A stretch of 64,000 nt of DNA from Gordonibacter sp. An230 (GCF_002159915.1 NZ_NFJP01000012.1:1-64000), one strand, 5' to 3'; shown: positions 1 to 8,395, numbered from the stretch's first letter. Notes: generated by a model from the letters alone, not told the origin. Made by a program: numbers and translations.

Positions 1-41
1 GAGCTCCCTGGTCTCCAACGGGTACATGCGGACTCCAATCC

Positions 42-65
42 GGACACCGGAGTGTCCAACTTTTT
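42..65 (+). terminator. intrinsic terminator of a gene to the left of the window
   Basis: GGACAC (42-47) pairs with GTGTCC (52-57) around a 4-nt loop, and a run of five T follows at 61-65. The shape fits a rho-independent terminator on the plus strand for a gene that ends before the window starts. Confidence 0.55.
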
Positions 66-93
66 GTCCGCACCCCCGATGGCAAAAATATGC

Positions 94-116
94 GAAAAAA
101 ATTGCCATGCTCGGCA
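94..116 (-). terminator. weak terminator downstream of the SMR pair
   Basis: On the minus strand a short stem (TGCC/GGCA, 103-116) is followed by a run of T's (94-101 on the complement). The stem is only about 4 bp, so this is a weak terminator candidate for the SMR operon that ends at 147. Confidence 0.35.
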
Positions 117-146
117 TCGCGGCCGATGTACGACTTACGGGGTGCT

Positions 147-524
147 CTAATTCTCCGCGCGCGCCTCTTCGATCTCCTGCGTGCCCTTGTTCAGCAGCGC
201 AATGCCGCCCACCACGAGTGCGATGCCGGCGGCGGTGGCCCAGCCGAAGGGGTCGCCCCAGGCCACGATGCCGATGGCCGCCGTGCCCACCGTGCCCACG
301 CCGCCCCAGATGCCGTAGGCCAGCCCCAGCGGGACCTTTTTCAGCACGATGGTGAACAGGCTGAACGCCAGCGCGTACGCGCAGATGGTGAGCGCGGTGA
401 ACAGGGGGTCGGAAAACCCGTGCGACACTTTCATCGACGTGGTGCCGCACAGCTCGGCGGCGATTGAGATGCTCAGCAGCAAGAATGGGTTCGCGCGTTC
501 CAGCAAGTCTTTCAGGTTTCCCAT
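147..524 (-). CDS. SMR-family drug efflux subunit (second of a pair)
   Basis: This 125-aa protein is a small multidrug resistance transporter with four predicted membrane segments. The membrane-embedded glutamate that binds proton and drug in EmrE is present as E24, and Y70 and W73 keep the EmrE spacing (E14, Y60, W63) shifted by ten. It has a 10-residue N-terminal extension and a charged C-terminal tail (EIEEARAEN). It begins 3 bp after the preceding SMR gene ends, so the two are surely co-transcribed and probably form a heterodimer, as in YkkCD or EbrAB. The MerR-type promoter at 925-955 should drive both. The substrate (toxic cation, guanidinium-like compound or other) cannot be read from the sequence. 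Confidence 0.9.
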   Translation of the reverse strand: MGNLKDLLERANPFLLLSISIAAELCGTTSMKVSHGFSDPLFTALTICAYALAFSLFTIVLKKVPLGLAYGIWGGVGTVGTAAIGIVAWGDPFGWATAAGIALVVGGIALLNKGTQEIEEARAEN

Positions 525-527
525 GCC

Positions 528-845
528 TCACACCCCCAGTTTCAGAAGCACGACGCCCGCGATGATGGCGACGATGCCGAGCGCTTTCTTCGCGTTGAAC
601 CCTTCATGCCAAAACGCCGCGCCGATGAGGGCGGTGAGCGCCACGCCCGCGCCTGTCCACACGGCGTACACGAATCCGAGCGGCAGGTCGTTCAAGGTCT
701 GCGCCATCAGGTAGAACGCCACCAGGTACCCGGTGATGATGCCGATGATGGGCTTTTTGTTCTCGAAGCCGTTCGACAGCTTCATCATGGCCTCGGCGAA
801 CACCTCCGACACGATGGCGATGCCGAGCAGCACGTACGGCGTCAT
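528..845 (-). CDS. SMR-family drug efflux subunit (first of a pair)
   Basis: This 105-aa, four-helix small multidrug resistance protein has the classical EmrE length. E14, Y60, W63, G65 and G67 fall at exactly the EmrE positions, and the C-terminus reads GVVLLKLGV. The start is supported by AGGAGG just upstream of the ATG at 845. It is the first gene of a two-gene operon with the SMR gene at 147-524. Proton-coupled export of small hydrophobic cations is the known role of the family, and heterodimer formation with its neighbour is inferred. The divergent MerR gene at 976 is the likely regulator. Confidence 0.92.
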   Translation of the reverse strand: MTPYVLLGIAIVSEVFAEAMMKLSNGFENKKPIIGIITGYLVAFYLMAQTLNDLPLGFVYAVWTGAGVALTALIGAAFWHEGFNAKKALGIVAIIAGVVLLKLGV

Positions 846-869
846 GGGCCTCCTTCCAGCAAACGATAC

Positions 870-905
870 AGGACGCCTCTGCGCCGTCCGGCCCGGAGGC
901 GTCCC
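870..905 (-). promoter_or_regulatory. hairpin in the SMR leader
   Basis: An inverted repeat GGACGCCTC / GAGGCGTCC with about a 15-nt loop lies between the SMR promoter and the first SMR start codon. The loop can form a further short stem (GCC/GGC). I could not match it to a guanidine riboswitch class. It may be an attenuator or an mRNA stabiliser. Confidence 0.35.
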
Positions 906-924
906 TGGAATGTCGCGAGCAGGT

Positions 925-955
925 ATCCTAAACTATGCCCCAAGGGTAGAGTCAA
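925..955 (-). promoter_or_regulatory. MerR-type promoter (19-bp spacer) for the SMR operon
   Basis: On the minus strand TTGACT (950-955) and TAGGAT (925-930) are separated by exactly 19 bp. This over-long spacer is the hallmark of promoters activated by DNA distortion by MerR regulators. The spacer carries an imperfect dyad, CTACCC and GGGCATAG, around TTG (933-949). The MerR gene starts 20 bp away on the other strand. Confidence 0.75.
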
Positions 956-975
956 CGGCGGATCGAGGGAAGGCC

Positions 976-1776
976 ATGCGAAACGACCTGCTGTCCATCG
1001 GCGAAGTGGCGAATCTCAAAGGCGTGAGCGTGAAGGCGCTGCGCTATTACGAGCGCGTGGGCGTGCTGCGCCCCGCCTACGTGAACCCCGAGACGGGGTA
1101 CCGCTATTACACGATGCGCCAGATGGGCGAGCTGGACGTTATCGTATCGTGCGTGCAGCTGGGCGTTCCCTTGCGCGAACTGTCCGGCTACGTGTCGGAT
1201 CAAGGCGTCATGGACGTGTCGGCGCTGCTCGATCGGGCGCGCGACTTGGCGGCGAAGAAGCTGCGCGAAACCCAGGTCATCCTCATGACGTTGGACGAGT
1301 ACCGAGAAGGATCCGCAGCCCAAAACGCATGCAGGTTGCTCCCTGCGCCGTATGAGAGGATCCTTGACGCGCGGACGTTCCTTTCGTCCCCGTGGTCGGA
1401 GGACGGCTTCGACGCGAGACGCTATGCGAAAGCTGCGACTGGGCTGTACGTTCGGGCGAGGGAAGTCGGGCTCGTGCCGTTGTTCCTGCAAGGGATGATG
1501 TGGCGCGCGGACGGCCAGACGGGGGAGCGCTCGTGGCAGGTGGTGCTCGAGGCGCGCCCGCTTCCCGGCGAGGCGAGCCGCGTTCCGCTTGTCGAACTGC
1601 CCGATGGCCGCGTGTATGCGGGGCATCGCATCGAAGGGGAGACGCTTGAGCAATGCTTCCGCGCCGCGTTCGACGAGGCGCGGAAGCCTGTTGGGGACGA
1701 AGTGCTGCTGGCGTTCGAGGTGTGGGATGCGGAACTGCGCTTCGGGCGCACGACCCTCGAAGTGCTGCGCGGATAG
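976..1776 (+). CDS. MerR-family regulator of the divergent SMR operon
   Basis: This 266-aa protein has an N-terminal MerR winged helix (about residues 6-75; signature ALRYYERVGVLRP and GYRYY), a short coiled linker and a C-terminal region of about 150 residues that looks like a GyrI/BmrR-type effector-binding domain. I chose the ATG at 976 because the reading frame open further upstream crosses the divergent promoter and GAGGGAAGG lies just before this ATG. BmrR-type proteins bind a drug and twist a 19-bp-spacer promoter into an active form. Such a promoter lies at 925-955, so control of the SMR pair is the obvious inference. Confidence 0.88.
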   Translation: MRNDLLSIGEVANLKGVSVKALRYYERVGVLRPAYVNPETGYRYYTMRQMGELDVIVSCVQLGVPLRELSGYVSDQGVMDVSALLDRARDLAAKKLRETQVILMTLDEYREGSAAQNACRLLPAPYERILDARTFLSSPWSEDGFDARRYAKAATGLYVRAREVGLVPLFLQGMMWRADGQTGERSWQVVLEARPLPGEASRVPLVELPDGRVYAGHRIEGETLEQCFRAAFDEARKPVGDEVLLAFEVWDAELRFGRTTLEVLRG

Positions 1777-1787
1777 CCTCGCGGACG

Positions 1788-3053
1788 TCAGCGCAGGTCG
1801 AGGACCGTCGCGCCGACGCTTCCGGCCTCGTCGTCCTTGATGCCCGCAAGCGGCACGCGCGAGCGCAGAAGCGCGATCCAGCCGAGGATGCCGACGCCCA
1901 TCGACGCCACGATGATGATGCCGATGCCCGTCACGAAGTTCGGCCACGGCAGCACCGCGACGAGCATGCCCACGCAGCCGATGGCCGTGTGGGCGAAGTT
2001 GATGAGCGACGAGGCCGCTCCCGTGTCGCCCTCTTGCTGGGACAGCAAGATGTTCGTGCTGTAGGGGCGCACGGCCGCCTCGGCGAGGGCGAACGCGAGA
2101 AACGTCAGGCAGAAGAGCGTCGGCGACAGCTCGCCTACGGCCAGCATGACCAGGCCGGACGCAAGCCCGACGCCGAGAAGGATGCCCGTGAAGCGCCGCG
2201 CCGACACGAATCGCGAGGCCGCAAGCCACGCGAACGGCCCGAACACCGTCAGCAGCGCCGCGACGGCGAAGTACAGGCTGTACTCCAGCTCGGAAAGCCC
2301 GAAAAACGTGATGTAGACATACGATCCCACGGCGATGTAGGCCATGAACGGCAGGTTGTACAACCCCACGATGCCGAGGAACGCCGAGAACCCCTTGTTG
2401 CGCGCGACCACGCCGAGCTGCTTCAGGCTGCCCGTCACCGAGCCATCGTAGCGCTCGTCGGCGGGCAGCGTTTCGTCGAATAACAGGGCCAGCGCGCTGC
2501 AGACTGCGCCGATGCCGGCGAGCACCCAAAACGTCATGCGCCAGTCGGCCACCTGCAAAACGAGCGCGCCCACCACCGGTGCTAGCACCGGTCCCACCAC
2601 GAACATCACCTGCACGAGCGACAGCAGCGCCTCGCGCCGCTCGGGCACGACGGCGTCCTTCACCACCGCGGTGGACACCGCGCTCACCGCGCCCGCGCCC
2701 AGCGCTTGAAGCACGCGCATCGCGATGAGCATGCCGATGGAGGTCGAGAGTGCGCATGCGGCGCTGGCCAGCGCGTAGGCGAGGATGCCCGCCACGAGCA
2801 CCGGTTTGCGCCCGTAGCGGTCGCTCACAGGACCGAAAATCAGCAGCCCCACGGCGAAGAACAGGAAGTATCCCACGAGCGTGAGGTTCACCATGGCCTC
2901 GGACGTGCCGAAGAACTCGGTCATGTGGGGCACGGCCGGCGTGTACATGTCGAGCGAGAGGGGCGTGACAAGCGCTCCTACGACGAGCAGCACGACAAGC
3001 CCGAACGGCCCCAGGCGTCGTTGCGGGCGCGCAAGCCAAGAATGCAGAGCCAT
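1788..3053 (-). CDS. MFS multidrug exporter (Bcr/CflA-like, DHA1 family)
   Basis: This 421-aa protein has twelve predicted membrane helices. The MFS motif A reads GPVSDRYGRKP after the second helix, and an N-terminal SLDMYTPAVP segment is typical of the Bcr/CflA drug:proton antiporters. The start at 3053 is preferred because AAGGAG sits 8 nt upstream; an in-frame ATG twelve codons earlier lacks such a site. It is convergent with the MerR gene, with only 11 bp between the two stop codons. It probably exports bicyclomycin-, sulfonamide- or chloramphenicol-like compounds, but the substrate is not determinable here. Confidence 0.88.
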   Translation of the reverse strand: MALHSWLARPQRRLGPFGLVVLLVVGALVTPLSLDMYTPAVPHMTEFFGTSEAMVNLTLVGYFLFFAVGLLIFGPVSDRYGRKPVLVAGILAYALASAACALSTSIGMLIAMRVLQALGAGAVSAVSTAVVKDAVVPERREALLSLVQVMFVVGPVLAPVVGALVLQVADWRMTFWVLAGIGAVCSALALLFDETLPADERYDGSVTGSLKQLGVVARNKGFSAFLGIVGLYNLPFMAYIAVGSYVYITFFGLSELEYSLYFAVAALLTVFGPFAWLAASRFVSARRFTGILLGVGLASGLVMLAVGELSPTLFCLTFLAFALAEAAVRPYSTNILLSQQEGDTGAASSLINFAHTAIGCVGMLVAVLPWPNFVTGIGIIIVASMGVGILGWIALLRSRVPLAGIKDDEAGSVGATVLDLR

Positions 3054-3762
3054 ATTCCAATCTCCTTGGGAACCAAGATGCCGCGTCATGCGCGGATGGC
3101 TGCATAGTGTAGTGGAGCCATTCTCAAAGTGGTGAAGATGCTGTGGTTTATCGCCGAGCGGGCGATGCGGTGTCGGAAGCCTTTCGCCTCTTTGCGCTCG
3201 CTTGCGAAGGGCTGATCGCAGCCTCGTTCTCGGCGCTTTTCGCCAGGTCGCGTTGCGAAGGGACGCTTCTTGGGGAAGCGCTCTCTTGGCGAGACGTTTT
3301 CCGCACGAGGCCGAGACGGAGCGGGCGTACGCCCTCGGTTTTCGAGTGCGGAAAGGGCCTTTCGCCTCGCCGTCGCAAGGCTTGGGGCCTTGGCTCGGCG
3401 GTGATGATCACAGCGGGGGGGGGGGCGAGATGAGCGCAAGGGGGCCGGTACGCTCCGGAGGCCGAAGAACCTCGCTTGCGATGCAACTGCGATGGCGTGC
3501 CCCTCCGCATTTTTCGTTCAGCCGAGACGCGACGCAAAGAGAACGTCGAGCGGCTGGGTTGTGCGTCGCGACTCCCTTTCCGTGCTCGCGCCCCGTCGTT
3601 TCGCGGATGCGAGAGGCGTTTCGGCCCCTCCCTTCTGTCGCTTTCGTCGAAAAAGCGACACTTCGCCGGAAACGCTCGTGCGCTTTAGCCTATTGGAGTA
3701 CAATGAGCGAACGCGTCACATAGGAAACCGCACGTCAGGGGCCAGCGAGAAGGGACGGATCA
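3054..3762. other. 709-bp gap without a recognisable gene
   Basis: This GC-rich stretch separates the MFS gene from ilvE. The short reading frames in it are arginine-rich and overlap on both strands, with no recognisable domain. It contains an 11-G homopolymer at 3415-3425 and a possible -10 box TACAAT at 3699-3704, about 60 bp before ilvE. It may include a decayed gene or a long ilvE leader. Confidence 0.4.
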
Positions 3763-4695
3763 ATGGCAGACATCACGGAAGTCGACTACATCTGGAAAAA
3801 CGGCGAACTCATCCCGTGGGCAGAGGCCACCACGCATGTGTTGTCCCACTCGCTGCATTACGGTTCCGGCGTCTTCGAGGGCATTCGCTGCTATCAGAAC
3901 CCAACGACGAAGAAAAGCTACGTCTTCCGCTTGCGCGATCACATGGAGCGCCTTCATCGCAGCTGCAAGATCGCCTGCATCGATCTGCCTTACACGGTGG
4001 ACGAGTTGTGCGAAGCCACGGTGGAGGTCATCCGTGCGAACAAGCTGCCGTCGTGCTACATTCGTCCCATCGTGTACCGCGGTTACGGCGTGATGGGCGT
4101 CGACCCCACGGGCGCGCCGACGGACGTGGCCATCGCCGTGTGGCCGTGGGACTCGTATCTGGGGGCCGATGCGCTTGAGAGGGGCGTGTCCGTGGGCGTG
4201 TCATCGTGGCGCCAGCGCACGAACAACTCCATTCCTCCCGCGGTGAAGGCCACGGCGTCGTATATGAACTCCATCTTGGCGAAGCTCGAGGCCAAGGAGC
4301 ACGGCTATGCCGAGGCCATCATGCTCAACGAGCAGGGCCTTGTGTGCGAGGGCACCGGGGAGAACCTGTTCGTCGTGCGCGACGGCGTGCTGTCCACGCC
4401 GCCTTTGTCCGACGGCCTTTTGGAGGGCATCACGCGCGACACGGTGCTGTGCCTGGCCGACGATCTGGAGATTCCCGCGATCGAGGAGAGCTTGACGCGC
4501 GCCGACCTCTACATCGCCGACGAGGTGTTCATGACCGGCTCGGCTGCCGAGCTCACGCCCATCGGCAGTGTGGACGGCCGCGAGATCGGCAAACCCGGCG
4601 AGGTCACCCGCGCGCTGCAAGAGCGCTTCTTCGACGTGGCGTACGGCAACATCGACGAGTACCTGGAATGGCTGACTGAAGTTCCGACGGCGTAA
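3763..4695 (+). CDS. ilvE: branched-chain amino acid aminotransferase
   Basis: This 310-aa class IV PLP aminotransferase transfers the amino group between glutamate and the 2-keto acids of valine, leucine and isoleucine. K162 in the segment VKATASYMNS corresponds to the PLP-binding lysine of E. coli IlvE, and EGTGENLFVV (about 195) contributes the cofactor-binding glutamate region. RGYGVMGVD and SLHYGSGVFEGIR are further family signatures. The ATG follows AGAAGGG at a normal distance. It lies upstream of citramalate synthase, which supplies 2-ketobutyrate for isoleucine, so the pair fits one pathway. A long structured gap separates them, so they may be regulated separately. Confidence 0.93.
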   Translation: MADITEVDYIWKNGELIPWAEATTHVLSHSLHYGSGVFEGIRCYQNPTTKKSYVFRLRDHMERLHRSCKIACIDLPYTVDELCEATVEVIRANKLPSCYIRPIVYRGYGVMGVDPTGAPTDVAIAVWPWDSYLGADALERGVSVGVSSWRQRTNNSIPPAVKATASYMNSILAKLEAKEHGYAEAIMLNEQGLVCEGTGENLFVVRDGVLSTPPLSDGLLEGITRDTVLCLADDLEIPAIEESLTRADLYIADEVFMTGSAAELTPIGSVDGREIGKPGEVTRALQERFFDVAYGNIDEYLEWLTEVPTA

Positions 4696-4705
4696 CAGCC
4701 GTCGG
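4684..4705 (+). terminator. hairpin overlapping the ilvE stop codon
   Basis: CCGACGGC (4684-4691) and GCCGTCGG (4698-4705) form a perfect 8-bp stem with a 6-nt loop that contains the ilvE stop. No T-run follows, so it may be a weak or Rho-linked terminator or an mRNA 3'-end stabiliser. Confidence 0.45.
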
Positions 4706-4765
4706 GACCCGCTGACGCTTGGAGATTCCACCGTTCTGTCGAACGACGGAGCCCGCCGACGCTGC

Positions 4766-4866
4766 GGGGCGCCGAGGCACGCCGCCTTCGCGCGATCCCG
4801 CAGGCTCGCGTACCGAAGTACGCGTCGCCTGCGCGATCCCACGAATTCGACGCACCTCGGCGCCCC
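4766..4866 (+). promoter_or_regulatory. large structured leader between ilvE and citramalate synthase
   Basis: A perfect 12-bp outer inverted repeat, GGGGCGCCGAGG (4766-4777) with CCTCGGCGCCCC (4855-4866), encloses a second hairpin centred on CGCGTAC-cgaa-GTACGCG that is extended by GCAGGC/GCCTGC. The phrase GCGCGATCCC occurs on both sides of the inner hairpin. It could be a transcription attenuator, an unrecognised RNA element for the downstream gene, or a palindromic mobile repeat. Confidence 0.45.
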
Positions 4867-4973
4867 TCGCTGACACACTGCGCCAACCTGCGCGGTTGTT
4901 TTCGCGCTCCGCGCGAATCGTCCAACTGGCGCGCTTTTCGCTGCCGCCCTCTCACCGAAGCAAAGGAGCATTC

Positions 4974-6566
4974 GTGGATCGCATCCTCACCTACGACAGC
5001 ACGTTGCGCGACGGAGAGCAGTGCGAGGGCATCACGCTGTCGCTTGAGGACAAGCTGCGCATCGTCGAGCGACTCGATGCGTTCGGCATCGACTTCATCG
5101 AGGGCGGCTTTCCCGCGTCGAACCCGAAGGACATCGCGTTTTTCCAGCGCGTGCAGGCCATGCCGCTTCGGCATGCGCGCATCGCGGCGTTCGGCTCCAC
5201 GTGCAAGAAGGGCGTGGCGGCCGAGGAGGACCAGGGCCTTGCGGATCTCGTCGCCAGCGGGGCGCCGGTGGCCACCATCGTGGGAAAGACGTGGGACGCG
5301 CAGGTCACGCGCGCGCTTCTCACCACGCTCGACGAGAACCTGCGCATGATCCGCGACTCGGTGTCCTTTCTCAAACGCCAAGGGCTGACGGTGGTGTTCG
5401 ACGCCGAGCACTTCTTCGACGGCTACAAGGCCAACCCCGACTACGCGCTTTCCTGCGTGCGCGCGGCCAGCGAAGCCGGTGCCGACTCCATCGACTTGTG
5501 CGAGACGAACGGCGGCGCGCTGCCGTTCGAGGTGGGCGAGATCGCAGCCGCCGTGGCCGCCGCGCTGCCGGGTCAGCAGCTGGGCATCCACTGCCACAAC
5601 GATTCGGGGTGCGCCGTGGCGAACACGCTGGCGGCCGTGCGCGCCGGGGTGACCCAGGTGCAGGGCACGGTGAACGGTTTCGGCGAGCGCGTGGGCAACA
5701 CCGACCTGCTCACCGTCATCGCCGACCTCGAATTGAAGATGGGGCGCGTCACCGTCGGGCCTGAGAACCTGCGCGAGCTGACGAGCGTGTCCCAGTTCGT
5801 AGCAGAGGCGTGCAACGTGTCGGTGCCGGCGCACCATCCGTACACGGGCGCGTCGGCGTTCGCCCACAAGGGCGGCTTGCACGCTAGCGCCATCGCGCGC
5901 TTCCCCGAGGCGTACGAGCACACGCCCCCGGAAAGCGTGGGCAACACGCAGCGCATGCTGGTGAGCGAACTGGCCGGCAAGGCGTCGCTTGTGGCGAAGG
6001 CGCGCGGCCTCGGCGTCGATTTGAGCGCGCACGCCGAGAAGGTTCAGGCCATCCTCGATAACATCAAGGAGCGCGAAGCGGCCGGATACTCCTACGAGAC
6101 GGCAGACGGCTCGCTCGCGCTGCTGCTCAAGCGCCACCTGGGCGCGTATCGGCCGCACTTCACGCTGGAGAGCTTCCGCGTCATCGTGGACGACCGCGAG
6201 GACACCGGCGCGCTTGCGAAGGACGCCATGAGCGAGGCCACCATCAAGATCCACGTGGGCGGCGAGCGCTTCGTGGCGACAGGGGAGGGCGCGGGCCCCG
6301 TCGGCGCGCTCGACACCGCGCTGCGCATGGCCATCGGCGCGTTCTATCCCCAGGTGGCCGACATGGAGTTGGTGGACTACAAGGTGCGCATCCTCGACGA
6401 GAACGTGGGCACCGACGCCATCACGCGCGTCGTCATCACCACGCGCGACGGCCGCGACAGCTGGGGCACCGTGGGCGTGTCCGAGAACATCATCGAGGCG
6501 TCGTGGAACGCGCTGGTGGATTCCATCGAGTACGGGCTTATGAGGATCGAGGAGGGGTGCCGATGA
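4974..6566 (+). CDS. cimA: (R)-citramalate synthase, long LeuA-like form
   Basis: This 530-aa DRE-TIM metallolyase condenses pyruvate with acetyl-CoA to citramalate, the first step of the threonine-independent route to isoleucine. YDSTLRDGEQCEG at the N-terminus and HCHNDSGCAVANT in the middle are the catalytic and metal-binding signatures. A LeuA-type allosteric domain occupies roughly residues 380-525. The length matches bacterial CimA of the Geobacter type (about 530) rather than isopropylmalate synthase. The start is a GTG with AAGGAG five bases upstream; frames open further upstream run through the structured gap. The stop overlaps the next start (ATGA), so the following regulator is co-translated. 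An isopropylmalate or homocitrate synthase role is a less likely alternative. Confidence 0.88.
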   Translation: MDRILTYDSTLRDGEQCEGITLSLEDKLRIVERLDAFGIDFIEGGFPASNPKDIAFFQRVQAMPLRHARIAAFGSTCKKGVAAEEDQGLADLVASGAPVATIVGKTWDAQVTRALLTTLDENLRMIRDSVSFLKRQGLTVVFDAEHFFDGYKANPDYALSCVRAASEAGADSIDLCETNGGALPFEVGEIAAAVAAALPGQQLGIHCHNDSGCAVANTLAAVRAGVTQVQGTVNGFGERVGNTDLLTVIADLELKMGRVTVGPENLRELTSVSQFVAEACNVSVPAHHPYTGASAFAHKGGLHASAIARFPEAYEHTPPESVGNTQRMLVSELAGKASLVAKARGLGVDLSAHAEKVQAILDNIKEREAAGYSYETADGSLALLLKRHLGAYRPHFTLESFRVIVDDREDTGALAKDAMSEATIKIHVGGERFVATGEGAGPVGALDTALRMAIGAFYPQVADMELVDYKVRILDENVGTDAITRVVITTRDGRDSWGTVGVSENIIEASWNALVDSIEYGLMRIEEGCR

Positions 6567-6865
6567 GCGAGTTGCGCACGTCCGAAGTGGAGGACCTTCT
6601 GCGGGTGCTGGCCGCGCTCGACGACGAGGATGTGATCTTCTCGCTGCTGGAGGACTTGTTCACCATCCGCGAGATCAAAGAGACGTCGCAGCGGTTGGCC
6701 GTGGCGCGCCAGCTGGATGCCGGCAAGTCCTACGCGGCCATCGAGGAGGCCACGGGCGCGTCGGCCACCACCATCGCCCGCGTGTCGAAGTGCCTCTCCT
6801 ATGGCGCCGGCGGCTACAACGCCGCCCTCAACGTGCTCGACGATGCGGGCGCGCCGCGCTGCTGA
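6563..6865 (+). CDS. YerC/TrpR-like DNA-binding regulator
   Basis: This 100-aa protein belongs to the TrpR/YerC-YecD family. Helices around ETSQRLAVARQLDAGKSY and the segment IEEATGASATTIARVSKCL form the TrpR-type helix-turn-helix. Its ATG overlaps the cimA stop by 4 bp, and GGAGGGG lies just ahead. Family members bind DNA as dimers, but the ligand of the YerC branch is not established. The overlap suggests a role linked to amino acid supply, perhaps control of the operon itself. Confidence 0.85.
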   Translation: MSELRTSEVEDLLRVLAALDDEDVIFSLLEDLFTIREIKETSQRLAVARQLDAGKSYAAIEEATGASATTIARVSKCLSYGAGGYNAALNVLDDAGAPRC

Positions 6866-7074
6866 ACTGGTTGTTCCTCCAGAAAGGTCGCCGAGTTGGC
6901 CGTCCCTGCCGGGCCGGCCATTCGCCCCGGCCCCTCTACCGAGCCAACTGCTGCGATTCCGCTTCTTGCTCCCTCCTCGTTGTCGCTCGGATCGGTCGAT
7001 TTTCACGGCTAAACCGCTCGCTCCGAGCGACAACGCCCTCCGTCGCTTCGCCCCGACGACGCAAAGGGAAGGGG

Positions 7075-7121
7075 CGTGTTTTGCAGGGCCGTTTTCATTC
7101 GTACTGATCCTGCAAAACACG
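7075..7121. repeat. 13-bp perfect inverted repeat in the 6866-7281 gap
   Basis: CGTGTTTTGCAGG (7075-7087) is repeated in inverted form as CCTGCAAAACACG (7109-7121) with 21 bp between. No T-run follows, so it is not a typical terminator. It may be an operator, a processing hairpin, or an end remnant of a small mobile element. Apart from a possible -10 (TATAGT near 7224) I see nothing else in this 416-bp gap. Confidence 0.5.
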
Positions 7122-7281
7122 GCGCGATCGGGCGAACTTGATCCAGAAACAAGCTATTCACCTGGTAATACGAACGAAGCATGAAGATGTGCCAGGGTTT
7201 TGGCGGGCTGTTGCGTGTTCGTGATATAGTCGTGGTGCGATTGCAACCGAACGGTCGCAAGAACGCAAGGAGGTATCGCAC

Positions 7282-8370
7282 ATGACACAATCTGCGCGCG
7301 GCGTGGATCGCCGCACGTTTCTTCTGGGGGCAGCCGCACTTGGCGCAGCAGCGGTGCTGCGGCCAGGGCTTGCCTTCGCCGATCCCACGTCTGCCGACAA
7401 GATGGCCGAGGCCGAGGCCGTTCGCGCACGCATCTTGGCGATGCAGGACGAGTTGGAAGTGGTGTCGGACTCCTATTACAAGGCGCTCGACGAGCACGAG
7501 GCCGCCGTCCAGGCGGTCGCCGACGCGCAGCTTCGCATCGACGAGGCCAATGCGAAGATCGCCGATCTGCAGGAGCGGTTGGGCGAGCGGGCGCGCGGCA
7601 TGTACCGCACGGGCCAGTCCACGCTGCTCGATTTCGTGCTGGGCGCCACGTCGTTCGAGGAGTTCGTCACGAACTGGGACCTGCTCAAGAACATCAACGA
7701 CAACGATGCCGCCATGGTGCAGGAAACCAAGGACCTGCGCGCCGAAGTGGAGGCTGCGAAAGTCGAGCTTGAGGAGCAGGAGCGCATCGCCGCCGAGAAG
7801 GCTGACGAGGCGGCGCGCGTCAAGCAGGAGGCCGAAGCCACCATTGCGTCGCTCGAAGAGCTGGTGGCGCAGCTTGACGCCGAGGCGCAGCAACTGCTCG
7901 AGCAGGAGCAGGAGGCTGAGCGCGCAGCCGCGGCGGCTGCAGCCGAAGCCGAGGCCCGCCGCACGTACGCGTACAGTTCGGGATCGGCGGTGTCGAGCAT
8001 TCCGTCGCAAGGCTCCGTGGTGGATTACGCGCTCTCGCGCATTGGCTGCCCGTACGTGTGGGGTGCGGAGGGCCCCGACGCCTTCGACTGCTCGGGTTTG
8101 GTGACGTGGGCGTATCGGCAGGTGGGAATCTCGGTGCCGCACCAGACCGAGGCGCAGTACTATGCCGCCGCCGCACGGGTGCCCGTCTCGGAGGCGCGCC
8201 CGGGCGACGTGCTGTGGATCAGCTACGGCGACGGCTACAACGGGCACGTGGGCATCGCTTGCAACGAGGGCGGCACGCATTACGTCCACGCGCCGACGTT
8301 CGGCGCCTTCGTGCGCGACACCGACCCCCTCAGCTGGGCCGGCTTCACCCACGCGCTTCGCTTCGCCTAG
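7282..8370 (+). CDS. Tat-exported NlpC/P60 peptidoglycan endopeptidase with coiled coil
   Basis: This 362-aa protein starts with a Tat-type signal (DRRTFLLGAAALG, then AFADP as a likely cleavage region near 33-35). A long Ala/Glu-rich coiled coil follows (about 38-235). An NlpC/P60 domain ends the protein, with the catalytic triad visible as C270 (FDCSG), H322 (GHVG) and H336 (YVHAP). This architecture resembles RipA and CwlO, which cut gamma-D-Glu-mDAP peptide bonds during cell separation. AAGGAGG precedes the ATG by eight bases. Use of the Tat rather than the Sec route is inferred from the twin arginine only. A perfect palindrome follows the stop. Confidence 0.88.
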   Translation: MTQSARGVDRRTFLLGAAALGAAAVLRPGLAFADPTSADKMAEAEAVRARILAMQDELEVVSDSYYKALDEHEAAVQAVADAQLRIDEANAKIADLQERLGERARGMYRTGQSTLLDFVLGATSFEEFVTNWDLLKNINDNDAAMVQETKDLRAEVEAAKVELEEQERIAAEKADEAARVKQEAEATIASLEELVAQLDAEAQQLLEQEQEAERAAAAAAAEAEARRTYAYSSGSAVSSIPSQGSVVDYALSRIGCPYVWGAEGPDAFDCSGLVTWAYRQVGISVPHQTEAQYYAAAARVPVSEARPGDVLWISYGDGYNGHVGIACNEGGTHYVHAPTFGAFVRDTDPLSWAGFTHALRFA

Positions 8371-8395
8371 CCGTGCGCCGCGTTCGCCGTATTCG

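Noticed and set aside
846-924. Guanidine riboswitch in the SMR leader
   Set aside because: The hairpin there does not show the ACGR loops of mini-ykkC nor the conserved core of the other guanidine classes, and a MerR promoter explains the regulation.
952-6254. Very long minus-strand open frames (for example 952-3105 and 4509-6254)
   Set aside because: They are Arg/His/Ala-rich mirror frames of clear genes (MFS, cimA) that stay open because of high GC at the third codon position. No domain is visible.
7075-7121. Intrinsic terminator of the YerC-like gene
   Set aside because: The 13-bp repeat lies more than 200 bp after the stop, has a 21-nt loop and no following T-run, so I list it only as an inverted repeat.
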